Counted from the stretch's first letter, positions 53,364 to 62,145 are shown. The stretch: 64,000 nucleotides of DNA from Bin87 sp965220105 (GCA_965220105.1 OZ244811.1:2542001-2606000), one strand, 5' to 3'. Translations and numbers: made by a program. The notes: generated from the sequence alone by a model not told the origin.

Positions 53364-55559
53364 ATGCTTGGGAGTCTGTCAGGCAAGTTTTCCGGGAAGC
53401 GTGTCCGCACGCCTCTCTTCCCGCAATTCGAGGCGTCCGAATGCGGAGCGGCGTGCCTGGGTGTCATACTCGCTCACTACGGACGCTGGGAGCCGATAGA
53501 GGAGTTGCGCGAAGCGTGCGGTGTCAGTCGCGACGGCGCCAGCGCAGCCGACATAGTGACGGCAGGCGAGCGGTATGGCCTGAAGATCACCGGATGGCGC
53601 AAGGAGATAGGCGATCTCCGCAGCATGGAGCTTCCGGTGATCTTGTTCTGGGAGTTCAATCATTTCGTTGTGCTCGAAGGGATAGGGAATGGCCGCTACT
53701 ACCTGAACGACCCTGCCAACGGCCGCCGCACTGTCGAGGAAGAAACCTTCGGTCAGGCTTACACCGGGATAGTTCTGACGGCTGAGCGGACCCCTGAGTT
53801 CACCACGGGAGGCACTTCGCCCAGCGTCACGCGCAAGCTCTGGCCCTGGCTGCGCGACGTCAAAGGCCCGCTCGCTTTCGTGGCCACGTGCGGACTCCTG
53901 CTGGCCCTACCCGGACTCGCCCTACCCATACTTCTGAGCGTGTTCGTGGACCACATTTTGATCGGATCGGAGACCTCATGGGGTGTTCCCCTGGTTGCCG
54001 CGGCGTTCTTAGCGGGTGTGCTCGTCTATCTGCTCACCTGGCTTCAGCAGCACAGCTCGCGGAAGCTTGCCATACGGCTGTCAGTGGTGCACGCGGAGCG
54101 TTTCCTGTCGCGCCTGTTCAGGCTGCCAGTGCAGTACTTTGCGCACCGCTTCGCCGGAGATCTGACCTCACGAGTTCAGTTGAGCGACCACGTTGCCTTG
54201 GGGTCGTCGAGGCAGTTCGTCGGCATCATGATCGAGTTGGTCATGAGCTTGCTCTTCCTGGCGTTGATGTTGGTGTTCGACCCGCTGCTCGCCGCGCTTG
54301 TTGCCGCGCTGGGAGCCGCGAACGTGGTGTTGATGCGCATCCTGAGCCGATCCCGGAACGACGAGAACCGTCAGGTTCGGCGCGAGCAGGCGCTGTTGTT
54401 TGGCATCGGGACATCAGGGCTGCGCAACATCGACTCCCTACGCGCGACCTCTACTGAGGACGACTTCTTCTCCCGATGGAGCGGCTACCAAGCTCGCGAG
54501 TTGGTGGCCAGGCAGAAGTTCGCTGAGATGGGCTATGTCATCGCCTCCCTGCCGAGGCTCTTCCTGATCCTGGGCGGCGCGGCAGTGCTCGGTCTCGGTG
54601 GCTGGCGGGTCATGTCGGGCGATATGACGATAGGCACGCTATTGGGGTTCTACGTCGTAGCCGCCAACTTCCTCCAGCCGATAGGCCGTTTCGTGCAGTC
54701 CGCCGATGCTTTCCAGATTCTGGAGGCCGACTTACAGCGAATAGACGACGTGCTCGACGCCCGGGAGGACCCGGCGATGGAGTCGCGCTCGGACTCTGAG
54801 ACCGGCAGTATCGCCACTCTGGGCGGACAGCTGCGCCTCGCCGGAAGAATCGAACTGCGGAATGTCACGTTCGGATATCGCCCCAACTATCGTCCGCTCA
54901 TCGACAACCTCAGCCTGACTATCGAACCCGGACAGCGGGTCGCGGTGATAGGCCCAACCGGGTCGGGCAAATCGACGCTGCTGAAGTTGCTCAGTGGCGA
55001 GTACAAGCCGTGGTCCGGGGAGATCCTGTTCGACAGCGTTCCGATCAGCGAAGTCCCCCGCCAGGTGCTGACCGGATCGCTCGCGGTTGTCGATCAGCAG
55101 ATATTCCTGTTTGCCGCCACGGTCCGCGAAAACCTGACCATGTGGAATCCGACGGTCCCGGACCATCGACTGGTCGCGGCCGCCAGGGACGCCCTGATCC
55201 ACGACGACATCATGAGCCGTACGTCTGGATACGACTCAATGGTGCAAGAAGGCGGGCGCAACTTCAGCGGCGGCCAGCGCCAGCGCCTGGAAATCGGGCG
55301 GGTGCTCGTCAACAACCCGTCGGTGCTGCTCCTCGATGAGGCGACCAGCACACTCGACTCCCCCACCGAGATGCAGATCGACGACGGGCTCCGGCGTCGC
55401 GGGTGTACCTGTGTAATAGTCGCGCACAGGCTCAGCACCATACGCGACTGTGACCAGATATTGGTTCTGGACCGAGGGAGGGAGACGCAGCGCGGCACCC
55501 ACGAGAAGCTGATCGCCGAAAAGGACGGTCTGTACTACCAGCTCATTCAAGCCCATTGA
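53364..55559 (+). CDS. NHLM/NHLP-type peptidase-ABC transporter (C39 domain)
   Basis: 731 residues from ATG 53364, behind GAGGCGG. The N-terminal C39 peptidase shows the catalytic Gln and Cys in PQFEASECGAACL (Cys27), the His in NHFVVLEGIG and the Asp in YLNDPANGRR. Six membrane helices follow (about 150-430), then the ATPase with GPTGSGKSTLLKLLSGEY, FSGGQRQRLEIGRVL and LLLDEATSTLD. C39 domains cut after a double glycine in the leader and export the core peptide. The matching substrate is probably the small ORF at 58652-58831. Confidence 0.93.
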   Translation: MLGSLSGKFSGKRVRTPLFPQFEASECGAACLGVILAHYGRWEPIEELREACGVSRDGASAADIVTAGERYGLKITGWRKEIGDLRSMELPVILFWEFNHFVVLEGIGNGRYYLNDPANGRRTVEEETFGQAYTGIVLTAERTPEFTTGGTSPSVTRKLWPWLRDVKGPLAFVATCGLLLALPGLALPILLSVFVDHILIGSETSWGVPLVAAAFLAGVLVYLLTWLQQHSSRKLAIRLSVVHAERFLSRLFRLPVQYFAHRFAGDLTSRVQLSDHVALGSSRQFVGIMIELVMSLLFLALMLVFDPLLAALVAALGAANVVLMRILSRSRNDENRQVRREQALLFGIGTSGLRNIDSLRATSTEDDFFSRWSGYQARELVARQKFAEMGYVIASLPRLFLILGGAAVLGLGGWRVMSGDMTIGTLLGFYVVAANFLQPIGRFVQSADAFQILEADLQRIDDVLDAREDPAMESRSDSETGSIATLGGQLRLAGRIELRNVTFGYRPNYRPLIDNLSLTIEPGQRVAVIGPTGSGKSTLLKLLSGEYKPWSGEILFDSVPISEVPRQVLTGSLAVVDQQIFLFAATVRENLTMWNPTVPDHRLVAAARDALIHDDIMSRTSGYDSMVQEGGRNFSGGQRQRLEIGRVLVNNPSVLLLDEATSTLDSPTEMQIDDGLRRRGCTCVIVAHRLSTIRDCDQILVLDRGRETQRGTHEKLIAEKDGLYYQLIQAH

Positions 55560-55568
55560 GCGCCACAG

Positions 55569-58505
55569 ATGTCCACATGGCCGAGGAGGGAGGAACGAAC
55601 GATTACGCGGCTTACTGAATTGGCGATCTCGCTCGGAGAACCTTTTGCCAGTGCGGGCAACCGGCCCATTCACCTCGATGACTCGAAGGTCAGTTGGTTC
55701 GTCGAGCAGGGCGCGCTGGACGTGTTTCTGATCGAGTACCAGGACGGTCAGCCTGTATCGAGCGCCAAGCACCTCCTCCGGGCGGGGGCGGGGCGGATGG
55801 TGTTCGGAATGGGAGAAGACGGTCCGTCGATGATCGCGGTCGCGAAGGGCCTTCCGGGTTCCAAGCTACGCCGCGTGATGCTGGACGAGTTGGTCAAGCA
55901 CGATGTCGGCGACGACCTAGCACACGAGGTCGATGCCTGGGTGTCGGACGTCTCTGCGACGGTGGCCCGTCAGATAGAGCTGCGCCCCAAGCTCGGTCTG
56001 TTGCTCGATCCGGCGAATATGGAAGGGACGCTCGAAGCCGACGCCGGTACTGTACTTTCGACCCGGCCCGGCCACGTCCTGTGGGCCTCACCTGGGGATA
56101 ACGCCGCTTACCTGGGCACCGAGGAGCCTGAGCCGGGCGGCACGGGACTGGTCCCGCTAACCTCCGAAACTTGGCTCACCCTCCTCAAGAGTCCCGCTCG
56201 TGTAACCGGAGTGTCGTCTCGGGAGCTGGGCAGCCGGGGAACGCTGCTCCAGGCCCTTGACGAGTTCCACCGCCTTGCGCTCGGCGCGGAGCAACTCAAC
56301 CGCCGTCTGTCTTTAGCCGACGAGGCGAACGAGCAGACCGCCCAGGCAGCCCATCGCCGCATGGACGAGGAGCAGGCGAGGCAGAGCCTTTTCAACGTGC
56401 TGAGTCCGGCGCATCGGGTGGTGCAGGAAGGCGGCTCCTCTCTCATGGCGGCTTTGAAGCTCATCGGCGAGCACGAGGGAATCACCTTCCGGCTCCCCTC
56501 GCGCCATCGCGTTCCGGTAGGTGAAGAACCTTCCTTGCAAGACGTACTGAAAGCGTCCGGTGTACGCAGCCGCAAGGTGCGGCTATCGTCGGAAGACAGG
56601 TGGTGGATCGGCGACAGCAGCGCAATGCTAGCTTACTCGCATGACGACGGCAGGCCATTGGCGCTCCTGCCCGGCACAGCCGGACGATACCGGGCGGTGG
56701 ACCCGAACTCGGGACGGTCTGAGCGACTCAATGCGAGTCGGGCGCGCGAAATAGCCCGCGACGCCTGGGTCTTCTACTGCCCCTTGCCTGACGACCGTCC
56801 GGTGAGAGTGATGGACATCCTCCGACTCGCCGGCAAGAACATGGCGGCCGACATCGGTCGCTTCTTGGTAGCGGGACTGCTAGCGAGCGCACTGATGCTA
56901 GCACCCGCCATCGCGGTGGGAGCGCTGGCAGACTGGGTTCTTCCATCAGCGTCCGGAGGGATGCTTGTTCAGATCATCATCGCACTGGTCGCGTTCGCCG
57001 TCGTCGGGCTGCTGCTCCAGATGTTGCAAGGGACGGCGATGATGCGTCTCGAAGCCCGCGCCACGACCAGGGTCGGCGCGGCGATCTGGGACCGCACGCT
57101 GGGGTTGCCTTCCAGCTTCTTCAAGAGGTTCACCGCCGGAGACCTGGCCGTGCGGATGTCCGCATTCCAAGTGCTGCGTGACCAGTTGTCGGGAGTGGTA
57201 GCCAATGCCCTCCTGTCGATCGTCTTTCTACTGCCCACGCTCAGCCTGCTTTTCTTCTACGACGCAACCCTAGCACTGACCAGCCTCGGCATTGCGCTCC
57301 TGTCGCTGACCGTTGCCTGCGCTTTCGGCCTGTTGCAAATAGCTCCCCAGCGTCGGCGCTACGCGGCGGTGCGCCATCTTGCGGGCGAGCTGTACCAGTT
57401 CATAAGCGGCATGAGCAAGCTGCGCTCCGCCGGAGCCGAGGCCTCGGCTTTCGCTTCCTGGGCGCGCGGCTACAGGGAACAACACATTGCCGGTATGCAG
57501 ATAGCGAGATTGAACGAGCACCTTGTAGCGTTCAGCGCCGCTGCCCCCACGCTCGTGGGCGCGGCCCTGTTCGGCGTGGCCGTCTGGCAGGGACCCGACC
57601 AGTTCGCGATAGGCGACTTTCTCGTCGTGTACTCGGTGTCACTAACGTTCTACACAGCAATCGCCGGACTCGGACGCTCCTTTGAGGCCATCGCAGCAGT
57701 GGTGCCCGGATACGAGCAGGTCAAACCGATACTTGACGCAGTGCCGGACGGCCGGGCGAGAGGAGCCGCCCCAGCGGAGTTGAGCGGCGACATCCACTTC
57801 GATCACCTGAGCTTCCGGTACACCGATGACGGCCCGCCGATAATAAACGACATCTCGATTGACGTTCGGCCCGGTGAGTTCGTCGCCATTTGCGGAGAGT
57901 CAGGTGCGGGCAAGAGCACTCTTCTCAGGCTGGCGTTGGGCCTCGAAGACCCGTCCGGGGGCGGGGTTTACTACGATGGGCGAGACCTCGCCCTCCTCGA
58001 CCGGCACTCGGTGCGGCGGCAGATCGGCGTGGTGATGCAGGACGGCAACCTGCGGCCAGGGAACATCCTGGACAACATCGTCGGCGTCGATGATGGTCTT
58101 ACGATTGACGACGCATGGAGGGCTGCGCGTCTCGCGGACGTGGACAAGGACATCTCCGCCATGCCGATGGAGATGTTCACCATAGTCGGCGACAACTCAT
58201 CTACTTTCTCAGGCGGGCAGATTCAGCGAATCAGGATTGCGGCGGCCCTGGTGCGCGATCCAAGGATAGTATTTCTCGATGAGGCTACAAGCTGGCTCGA
58301 TGCCAAGAGCCAAGCCGAGGTCATGCAGAGTATCGAGAGTCTCGCCGCGACTCGTATCGTAATCGCCCATCGGCTGTCCACAATACGCAAGGCGGAGCGC
58401 ATCTACGTGCTTCAGGCCGGAAGAGTAGTCCAGGAAGGCGGCTTCGACGAACTGTTCAATGCCGACGGCCCATTCCACGATCTTGTCCAGCGCCAGATGA
58501 TCTGA
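55569..58505 (+). CDS. NHLM/NHLP-type second ABC transporter, ATP-binding/permease protein
   Basis: 978 residues from ATG 55569, ten bases after the peptidase-ABC gene. A long N-terminal region of about 400 residues (WFVEQGALDVFLIEYQDGQP, LSLADEANEQTAQAAHRRMD) typical of the NHLM ATP-binding partner precedes the membrane domain. The ATPase has GESGAGKSTLLRLALGLEDP, FSGGQIQRIRIAAAL and IVFLDEATSWLD. This partner has no peptidase. Together with the two upstream genes it forms a complete exporter. The operon ends here; a weak hairpin follows at 58548. Confidence 0.92.
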   Translation: MSTWPRREERTITRLTELAISLGEPFASAGNRPIHLDDSKVSWFVEQGALDVFLIEYQDGQPVSSAKHLLRAGAGRMVFGMGEDGPSMIAVAKGLPGSKLRRVMLDELVKHDVGDDLAHEVDAWVSDVSATVARQIELRPKLGLLLDPANMEGTLEADAGTVLSTRPGHVLWASPGDNAAYLGTEEPEPGGTGLVPLTSETWLTLLKSPARVTGVSSRELGSRGTLLQALDEFHRLALGAEQLNRRLSLADEANEQTAQAAHRRMDEEQARQSLFNVLSPAHRVVQEGGSSLMAALKLIGEHEGITFRLPSRHRVPVGEEPSLQDVLKASGVRSRKVRLSSEDRWWIGDSSAMLAYSHDDGRPLALLPGTAGRYRAVDPNSGRSERLNASRAREIARDAWVFYCPLPDDRPVRVMDILRLAGKNMAADIGRFLVAGLLASALMLAPAIAVGALADWVLPSASGGMLVQIIIALVAFAVVGLLLQMLQGTAMMRLEARATTRVGAAIWDRTLGLPSSFFKRFTAGDLAVRMSAFQVLRDQLSGVVANALLSIVFLLPTLSLLFFYDATLALTSLGIALLSLTVACAFGLLQIAPQRRRYAAVRHLAGELYQFISGMSKLRSAGAEASAFASWARGYREQHIAGMQIARLNEHLVAFSAAAPTLVGAALFGVAVWQGPDQFAIGDFLVVYSVSLTFYTAIAGLGRSFEAIAAVVPGYEQVKPILDAVPDGRARGAAPAELSGDIHFDHLSFRYTDDGPPIINDISIDVRPGEFVAICGESGAGKSTLLRLALGLEDPSGGGVYYDGRDLALLDRHSVRRQIGVVMQDGNLRPGNILDNIVGVDDGLTIDDAWRAARLADVDKDISAMPMEMFTIVGDNSSTFSGGQIQRIRIAAALVRDPRIVFLDEATSWLDAKSQAEVMQSIESLAATRIVIAHRLSTIRKAERIYVLQAGRVVQEGGFDELFNADGPFHDLVQRQMI

Positions 58506-58547
58506 CCGGTCAGACCTGGGCCTCCGACGATGGCGTTACGAGGAGTC

Positions 58548-58578
58548 AGGTTCTCGTCCTCACCTCAATCGAGAACCT
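58548..58578. terminator. Inverted repeat between the convergent exporter and peptide genes
   Basis: AGGTTCTCG and CGAGAACCT form a perfect 9-bp stem with a 13-base loop, 42 bases past the exporter stop and 73 bases past the peptide stop on the other strand. There is no clear T-run on either side, so the terminator role is tentative. Confidence 0.4.
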
Positions 58579-58651
58579 GTAGGGCAAACGAAAACCTTGC
58601 GCCAACCAGCGCTGGATGACTTTGGGGCGGGGGCCTTGGGGGTAGTGCTGC

Positions 58652-58831
58652 CTAACTCCAATCGGGGCCGGGCGACGTGAACCAAGCGGTGTCTTCTTCC
58701 TCTTCTTCTCCTTCTCCGCCCGTCACGACAGCCAACTCCTCAAGAGTGAGTTTCCCGTTTTCGGGGTCGTTAGGAGTCTTGGCATCAACCTTGTCATGTT
58801 CCTCTAGCTTGGTCTTCGGGTCAGTAGTCAT
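58652..58831 (-). CDS. Double-glycine leader peptide, predicted substrate of the exporter
   Basis: 59 residues, short enough to be missed by length cut-offs. The ATG complementary to 58829-58831 has an AGGAGGG ribosome site seven bases upstream. The leader is hydrophilic (MTTDPKTKLEEHDKVDAK) and ends LTLEELAVVTGG, matching the L-x-x-E-E-L-x-x-V-x-G-G consensus cut by C39 peptidases. The predicted core is 20 residues, EGEEEEEDTAWFTSPGPDWS: very acidic at first, then with two Trp and two Pro, and without Cys. No tailoring enzyme is nearby. It converges on the exporter operon. Function as a RiPP-like or signalling peptide is inference; the leader and location are visible. Confidence 0.82.
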   Translation of the reverse strand: MTTDPKTKLEEHDKVDAKTPNDPENGKLTLEELAVVTGGEGEEEEEDTAWFTSPGPDWS

Positions 58832-58848
58832 ACGAAGCCCTCCTGATG

Positions 58849-58878
58849 TACATATTCGCCTATCACCATACCATCAAA
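58849..58878 (-). promoter_or_regulatory. Candidate promoter/operator of the leader-peptide gene
   Basis: Read on the minus strand, TTTGATG (58872-58878) and GGTGATA (58861-58867) are two degenerate copies of GTTGATA, again exactly 11 bp apart, followed by a -10-like TATGTA (58849-58854). The spacing copies the exporter promoter at 52216-52248, but the matches are imperfect and the -10 is close to the start codon. Confidence 0.35.
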
Positions 58879-58972
58879 CGCGTTCGGATGTCGATGGATT
58901 CTGAGTGAATCGGCGTCATGAGGCCAAGCAAAAAGTGCGGGGCGGAGCCCACTTGTCTGACCAGCTTTGGCG

Positions 58973-59086
58973 TGAAACGCGAAAAGGCCCCACACATGGA
59001 GGGGTGGCATGTCCTGAAACGCAAAAAGGGCCGCACACATGGTTGCGTAGGGGGAGGCCATCGCTGACGTAGCGACGACCTCCCCC
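58973..59086. repeat. Two tandem-like 28-bp repeats and a large hairpin
   Basis: TGAAACGCGAAAAGGCCCCA (58973 on) and TGAAACGCAAAAAGGGCCGC (59015 on) each continue to CACACATGG, at about 42-bp spacing. Next, GGGGGAGG (59050-59057) and CCTCCCCC (59079-59086) close a hairpin that also pairs TCGCT with AGCGA inside. No gene is recognised here. Confidence 0.6.
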
Positions 59087-59102
59087 GCTGTCTTGCGGCC
59101 TA

Positions 59103-59312
59103 GTATTACAGTCGCGCTTGAATTGAGGGCCTCTGAAAGTGTCTCCGGTAACGGATTCCAAGGCTCGGGCTTGATGCCGCCGGCTCCACCGCGGCTACCA
59201 TATATGCAGGTCAACGCCCTCATAAAGTAGTCACAGCTACCTGCATAACAGGCGTAAAACTTCGGGCACGGTCAGCGGCATGAGTCCTTCCTGCAAAGCG
59301 CGACTGTAATAC
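59103..59312. mobile_element. MITE B copy 2, 210 bp, inverted relative to copy 1
   Basis: Perfect 17-bp terminal repeats GTATTACAGTCGCGCTT/AAGCGCGACTGTAATAC with TA at 59101-59102 and 59313-59314. Inverse-complemented, it matches 20912-21121 throughout, with scattered substitutions, and keeps MPLTVPEVLRLLC at one end. The insertion lies in gene-free DNA. Confidence 0.92.
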
Positions 59313-59314
59313 TA

Positions 59315-60145
59315 GCGCCCCGCACCGACCGGCTCTTTCTTCCGTTCCTGCTCAAGGATGAGCGTCCAATCAAACATGAACGCGGCTGAGGGGTTCATGC
59401 GCCACCGCTGACAAAACGGTTCGCGCGGCGTCTCTCATCGAAGCGGCCTGTCTGGCGGTCCTGCTGTACCAACGCACCTGCGGAGGCCCTGCCGGGCTTT
59501 AGCACACCCTACACGGGGCTACGTAAAGCAATGCCGGCGGCACTACGTCGGCGGTCGCCGAATCATCCTGGGCCAATGGGGCAGAACAACGATTCAAGGG
59601 CCAAGGCGACAGCCAAGTCGCGCCGAACCCGGCGCACCACAGATTGCGAATTTCGTGCCGACGCCGTCTACTTGAACAATCCTACATCGGCAGCAACTGT
59701 GGTCGACCAACCATCTGGAGCGACTGTGCAACGAGATCCCCGGCGCGTCGACGAGGTGGCCACTTTCTCCAACCGGTTGTGGACACCCCACCTGTAGGAT
59801 GCAGTGCCGGCGGAGCAGTACGAAGAATGGGCCGAAACCCATTGCTACCTCGCCGTCACCAACGAGTTCCACACCGAAGCATTGGCAGCAACCTAAACTA
59901 CATCAACCACGACGACGCCAATCACGCCAGTTGACGTACGTCGCCGGATCCTCCGAGTATGGTCGCGCGAGTTGACGGTTTCAGCGGAAACTGGCCAAAC
60001 GAATTTCCGCTGTAATTGCTCACCAATGGAACTGACCGCCGCTATACTGTGTTCGTCTCCACGGGCCACGTCACCATCCCACAATCGCCCATAGTCCAGA
60101 AGGTTAAACCCTCCTCGCCTCTACCTAAGTGACCGGAGCAAAGCT
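59315..60145. other. Gene-free or decayed stretch
   Basis: A rightward frame 59531-59797 stops at TAG and resumes in frame as AVPAEQYEEWAETHCYLAVT before TAA at about 59897. It includes the 34-bp repeat but resembles no family I know. The text suggests a decayed gene. No promoter, terminator or RNA gene is evident. Confidence 0.4.
59652..59685. repeat. 34-bp repeat, second copy
   Basis: TTCGTGCCGACGCCGTCTAC followed by TTGAACAATCCTAC; matches 31791-31824 at 31 of 34 positions, same orientation. Sequence outside the 34 bases does not match. Confidence 0.7.
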
Positions 60146-61216
60146 ATGCCCAGCGCGACCCCCAGAAATCGGCGTCGGTTTTCAGACGACTTGAAACGCA
60201 GGCTCTGCCAAGACCAAGATTACCGCTGCATGTACTGCGGTCGCAAGAGAGCCTTCACAGATCTGGAAATCGACCACAAAAATCCCGTCCAACGAGGAGG
60301 CTCCGACAACTTGCGGAATCTTCAAATGCTTTGCTCTACGTGCAACAAGCGCAAAGCAAACCAAACCGACTCCGAATTCCGCAGGCGGTACCGAGAGATT
60401 CTACCCAACAAGAAAGAACCGCCCCAGCGAGCTATCAGGCAGGACGTTTTCGACATGGTCACCGCAACCACAGATCGTCCTCGGAGTGCTAGGGCCAATC
60501 AATCGGCCCGATCTTCAGCAAAAGCACCGGCCGCCGTTGCACGGTTAACATTCCGCCGTGAAGTCGGATTCTTCGCAGATGTTCTCAAATTCACTTGGAA
60601 GCCACCGGACAGCAACGAACCGATCTGCGGCTATAGACTCCAGTACAAGGTTGTCAGTGGAGGCCCCGATGCCGGATGGCAGGAGTTTGCCGCTCCTCAC
60701 GAAGGTACCCGGCAAAATTTTGAGGCCCACAGGGTTCCGCAATCCTTGAAATTTGCCTTCCGCGTACGAGCGCGCAATAACGGTGGGTGGGGCCCATGGT
60801 CGCAAACTTTCTCTGAACTGGGGACCCCGCAAACAGCCGCAGGCGACGAATCCTCACAAGCCGAAGCTCAGCCTGCGGCTGCCACCGAAGCTATCGTTGA
60901 CGGCCCTGGTCCCATCTCCCAAGTTTCGTTTGAACGTATCGCTGGACTCCTGTCGGACGCCGTTGTATTGAGATGGGAGATGCCAGACAACCCGGTTGGG
61001 TTGGTTACCGGGTACGAGATTCAGTTCCGAATGCACCAAGGGCAGAACACCAGAGACTGGTCCAATGCCAACCCGGCGCACGACGGCAGAAATCCCGCAC
61101 ACCGTTTCAACAACGTGCCCAAACCGCGAGTGAACCAGTTTAGCGTCAGATTGCGAGCCCGGAACGACCATGGTTGGGGACCATGGTCTCAGGAGTTTCC
61201 AGACACCAGTTCATGA
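60146..61216 (+). CDS. HNH endonuclease fused to two fibronectin type III domains
   Basis: 356 residues. The N-terminal HNH domain is complete: DYRCMYCGRK, then LEIDHKNPVQRGGSDNLRNL and QMLCSTCNKRKANQ, with two zinc-binding C-x2-C pairs and the catalytic His. After a linker rich in Ser, Ala and Arg (about 105-125), two FN3 domains follow (LKFTWKPPDSNEPICGYRLQ and VLRWEMPDNPVGLVTGYEIQ), both ending WGPWSQ. There is no signal peptide, so FN3 units of the kind used outside the cell here sit on a presumed cytoplasmic nuclease. GGAG lies eight bases before the ATG. Confidence 0.87.
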   Translation: MPSATPRNRRRFSDDLKRRLCQDQDYRCMYCGRKRAFTDLEIDHKNPVQRGGSDNLRNLQMLCSTCNKRKANQTDSEFRRRYREILPNKKEPPQRAIRQDVFDMVTATTDRPRSARANQSARSSAKAPAAVARLTFRREVGFFADVLKFTWKPPDSNEPICGYRLQYKVVSGGPDAGWQEFAAPHEGTRQNFEAHRVPQSLKFAFRVRARNNGGWGPWSQTFSELGTPQTAAGDESSQAEAQPAAATEAIVDGPGPISQVSFERIAGLLSDAVVLRWEMPDNPVGLVTGYEIQFRMHQGQNTRDWSNANPAHDGRNPAHRFNNVPKPRVNQFSVRLRARNDHGWGPWSQEFPDTSS

Positions 61217-61246
61217 AAAAGCGTGTGTCGACCGACAGGACACGAT

Positions 61247-61281
61247 AAAAAAGAGTGCGACGCAAACAATGCGTCGCACTC
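61247..61281 (-). terminator. Perfect terminator oriented leftwards
   Basis: GAGTGCGACGCA-AACAA-TGCGTCGCACTC is a perfect 12-bp stem (61253-61281) preceded by AAAAAA (61247-61252), so on the minus strand the stem is followed by six U. It may also serve the HNH gene ending at 61216. No leftward gene is recognised upstream of it. Confidence 0.75.
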
Positions 61282-61614
61282 GATTCTCAGAGCAATCGGC
61301 GGGACAACTGCCGAAGATGCCGTGTCCTACTGGACATCCCTTGAGACGGTCTGGTCGCCGGTGTGCAACGACGATTGCAACGACTTTCTCGCGAGCGCCG
61401 TTCTTCCACGGGGGATTCACTCCATCGTGCAAAACTCCAGCAGCGTCCCTCCAGGGCCACGTACCTCGAACCAACGATCATTAGTCATGCAACGCTGCTA
61501 TTCATCCGAGAGCTCCGGTTCAACCGGAATGCCAACACATACGCGTTGCACGCTATCCAAGCTCACTTTCCGATCGTCAACCCGAGGTCCGCCACAACCC
61601 ACGAAAGAGAACCG

Positions 61615-61875
61615 ATGAGCACCGAACGTTTCAGAAGATTCGAAGCCGACGGGTCCGGCCAACAGATGATGCCGCTCCTCATCACCGACCAGATCTTGGT
61701 CAAGCCCGTTTCCAACCCTGACGGATTGGCACTGCTCCTACGCAGTACACCCAACGCTCAAACTGGCGAGCCAGTCGCGACCCAGTGGTACATCACACCC
61801 GACCACGCATCATGGCTCGCACAACACCTGCAGCAAGCTCTCAACGACGCCAACGCAAACAAGCATTCAACGTAG
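61615..61875 (+). CDS. Hypothetical small protein
   Basis: 86 residues from ATG 61615, behind GAAAGAGAACCG. Text includes MMPLLITDQILVKPVSNPDG, ALLLRSTPN and ATQWYITPDHASWLAQHLQQ, a beta-strand then helix arrangement of a small soluble protein. No known motif. The 398 bases before it hold only the terminator at 61247. Confidence 0.55.
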   Translation: MSTERFRRFEADGSGQQMMPLLITDQILVKPVSNPDGLALLLRSTPNAQTGEPVATQWYITPDHASWLAQHLQQALNDANANKHST

Positions 61876-62145
61876 CCCCCGCTGCAGCTCACGGGCGACC
61901 TGGCCAGCCTTCACCGGTGGCCAGTGGCACGGACATTCCAGCGACCCACGAGCCGAGTAGAGCCAGTGTCCACACCCCTGTGTTCTGCGGCCGCTTTTGC
62001 CCCCATGCACCGAGTGAACATCAACGACAGACGCTCGCCTCGTCGTCCGTGGTAAACGTCCGTGGTGGGTTACTGCGTTGCGGTTGAACTCCCGCCATGT
62101 TCATCCCATTTCGCGTTGGAAACGCCCGCGATCCGAAACACCCAA

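Noticed and set aside
58677..58904. Serine-rich rightward frame over the leader-peptide gene
   Set aside because: It is antisense to the double-glycine peptide gene. The serines come from the complement of the Glu-rich core.
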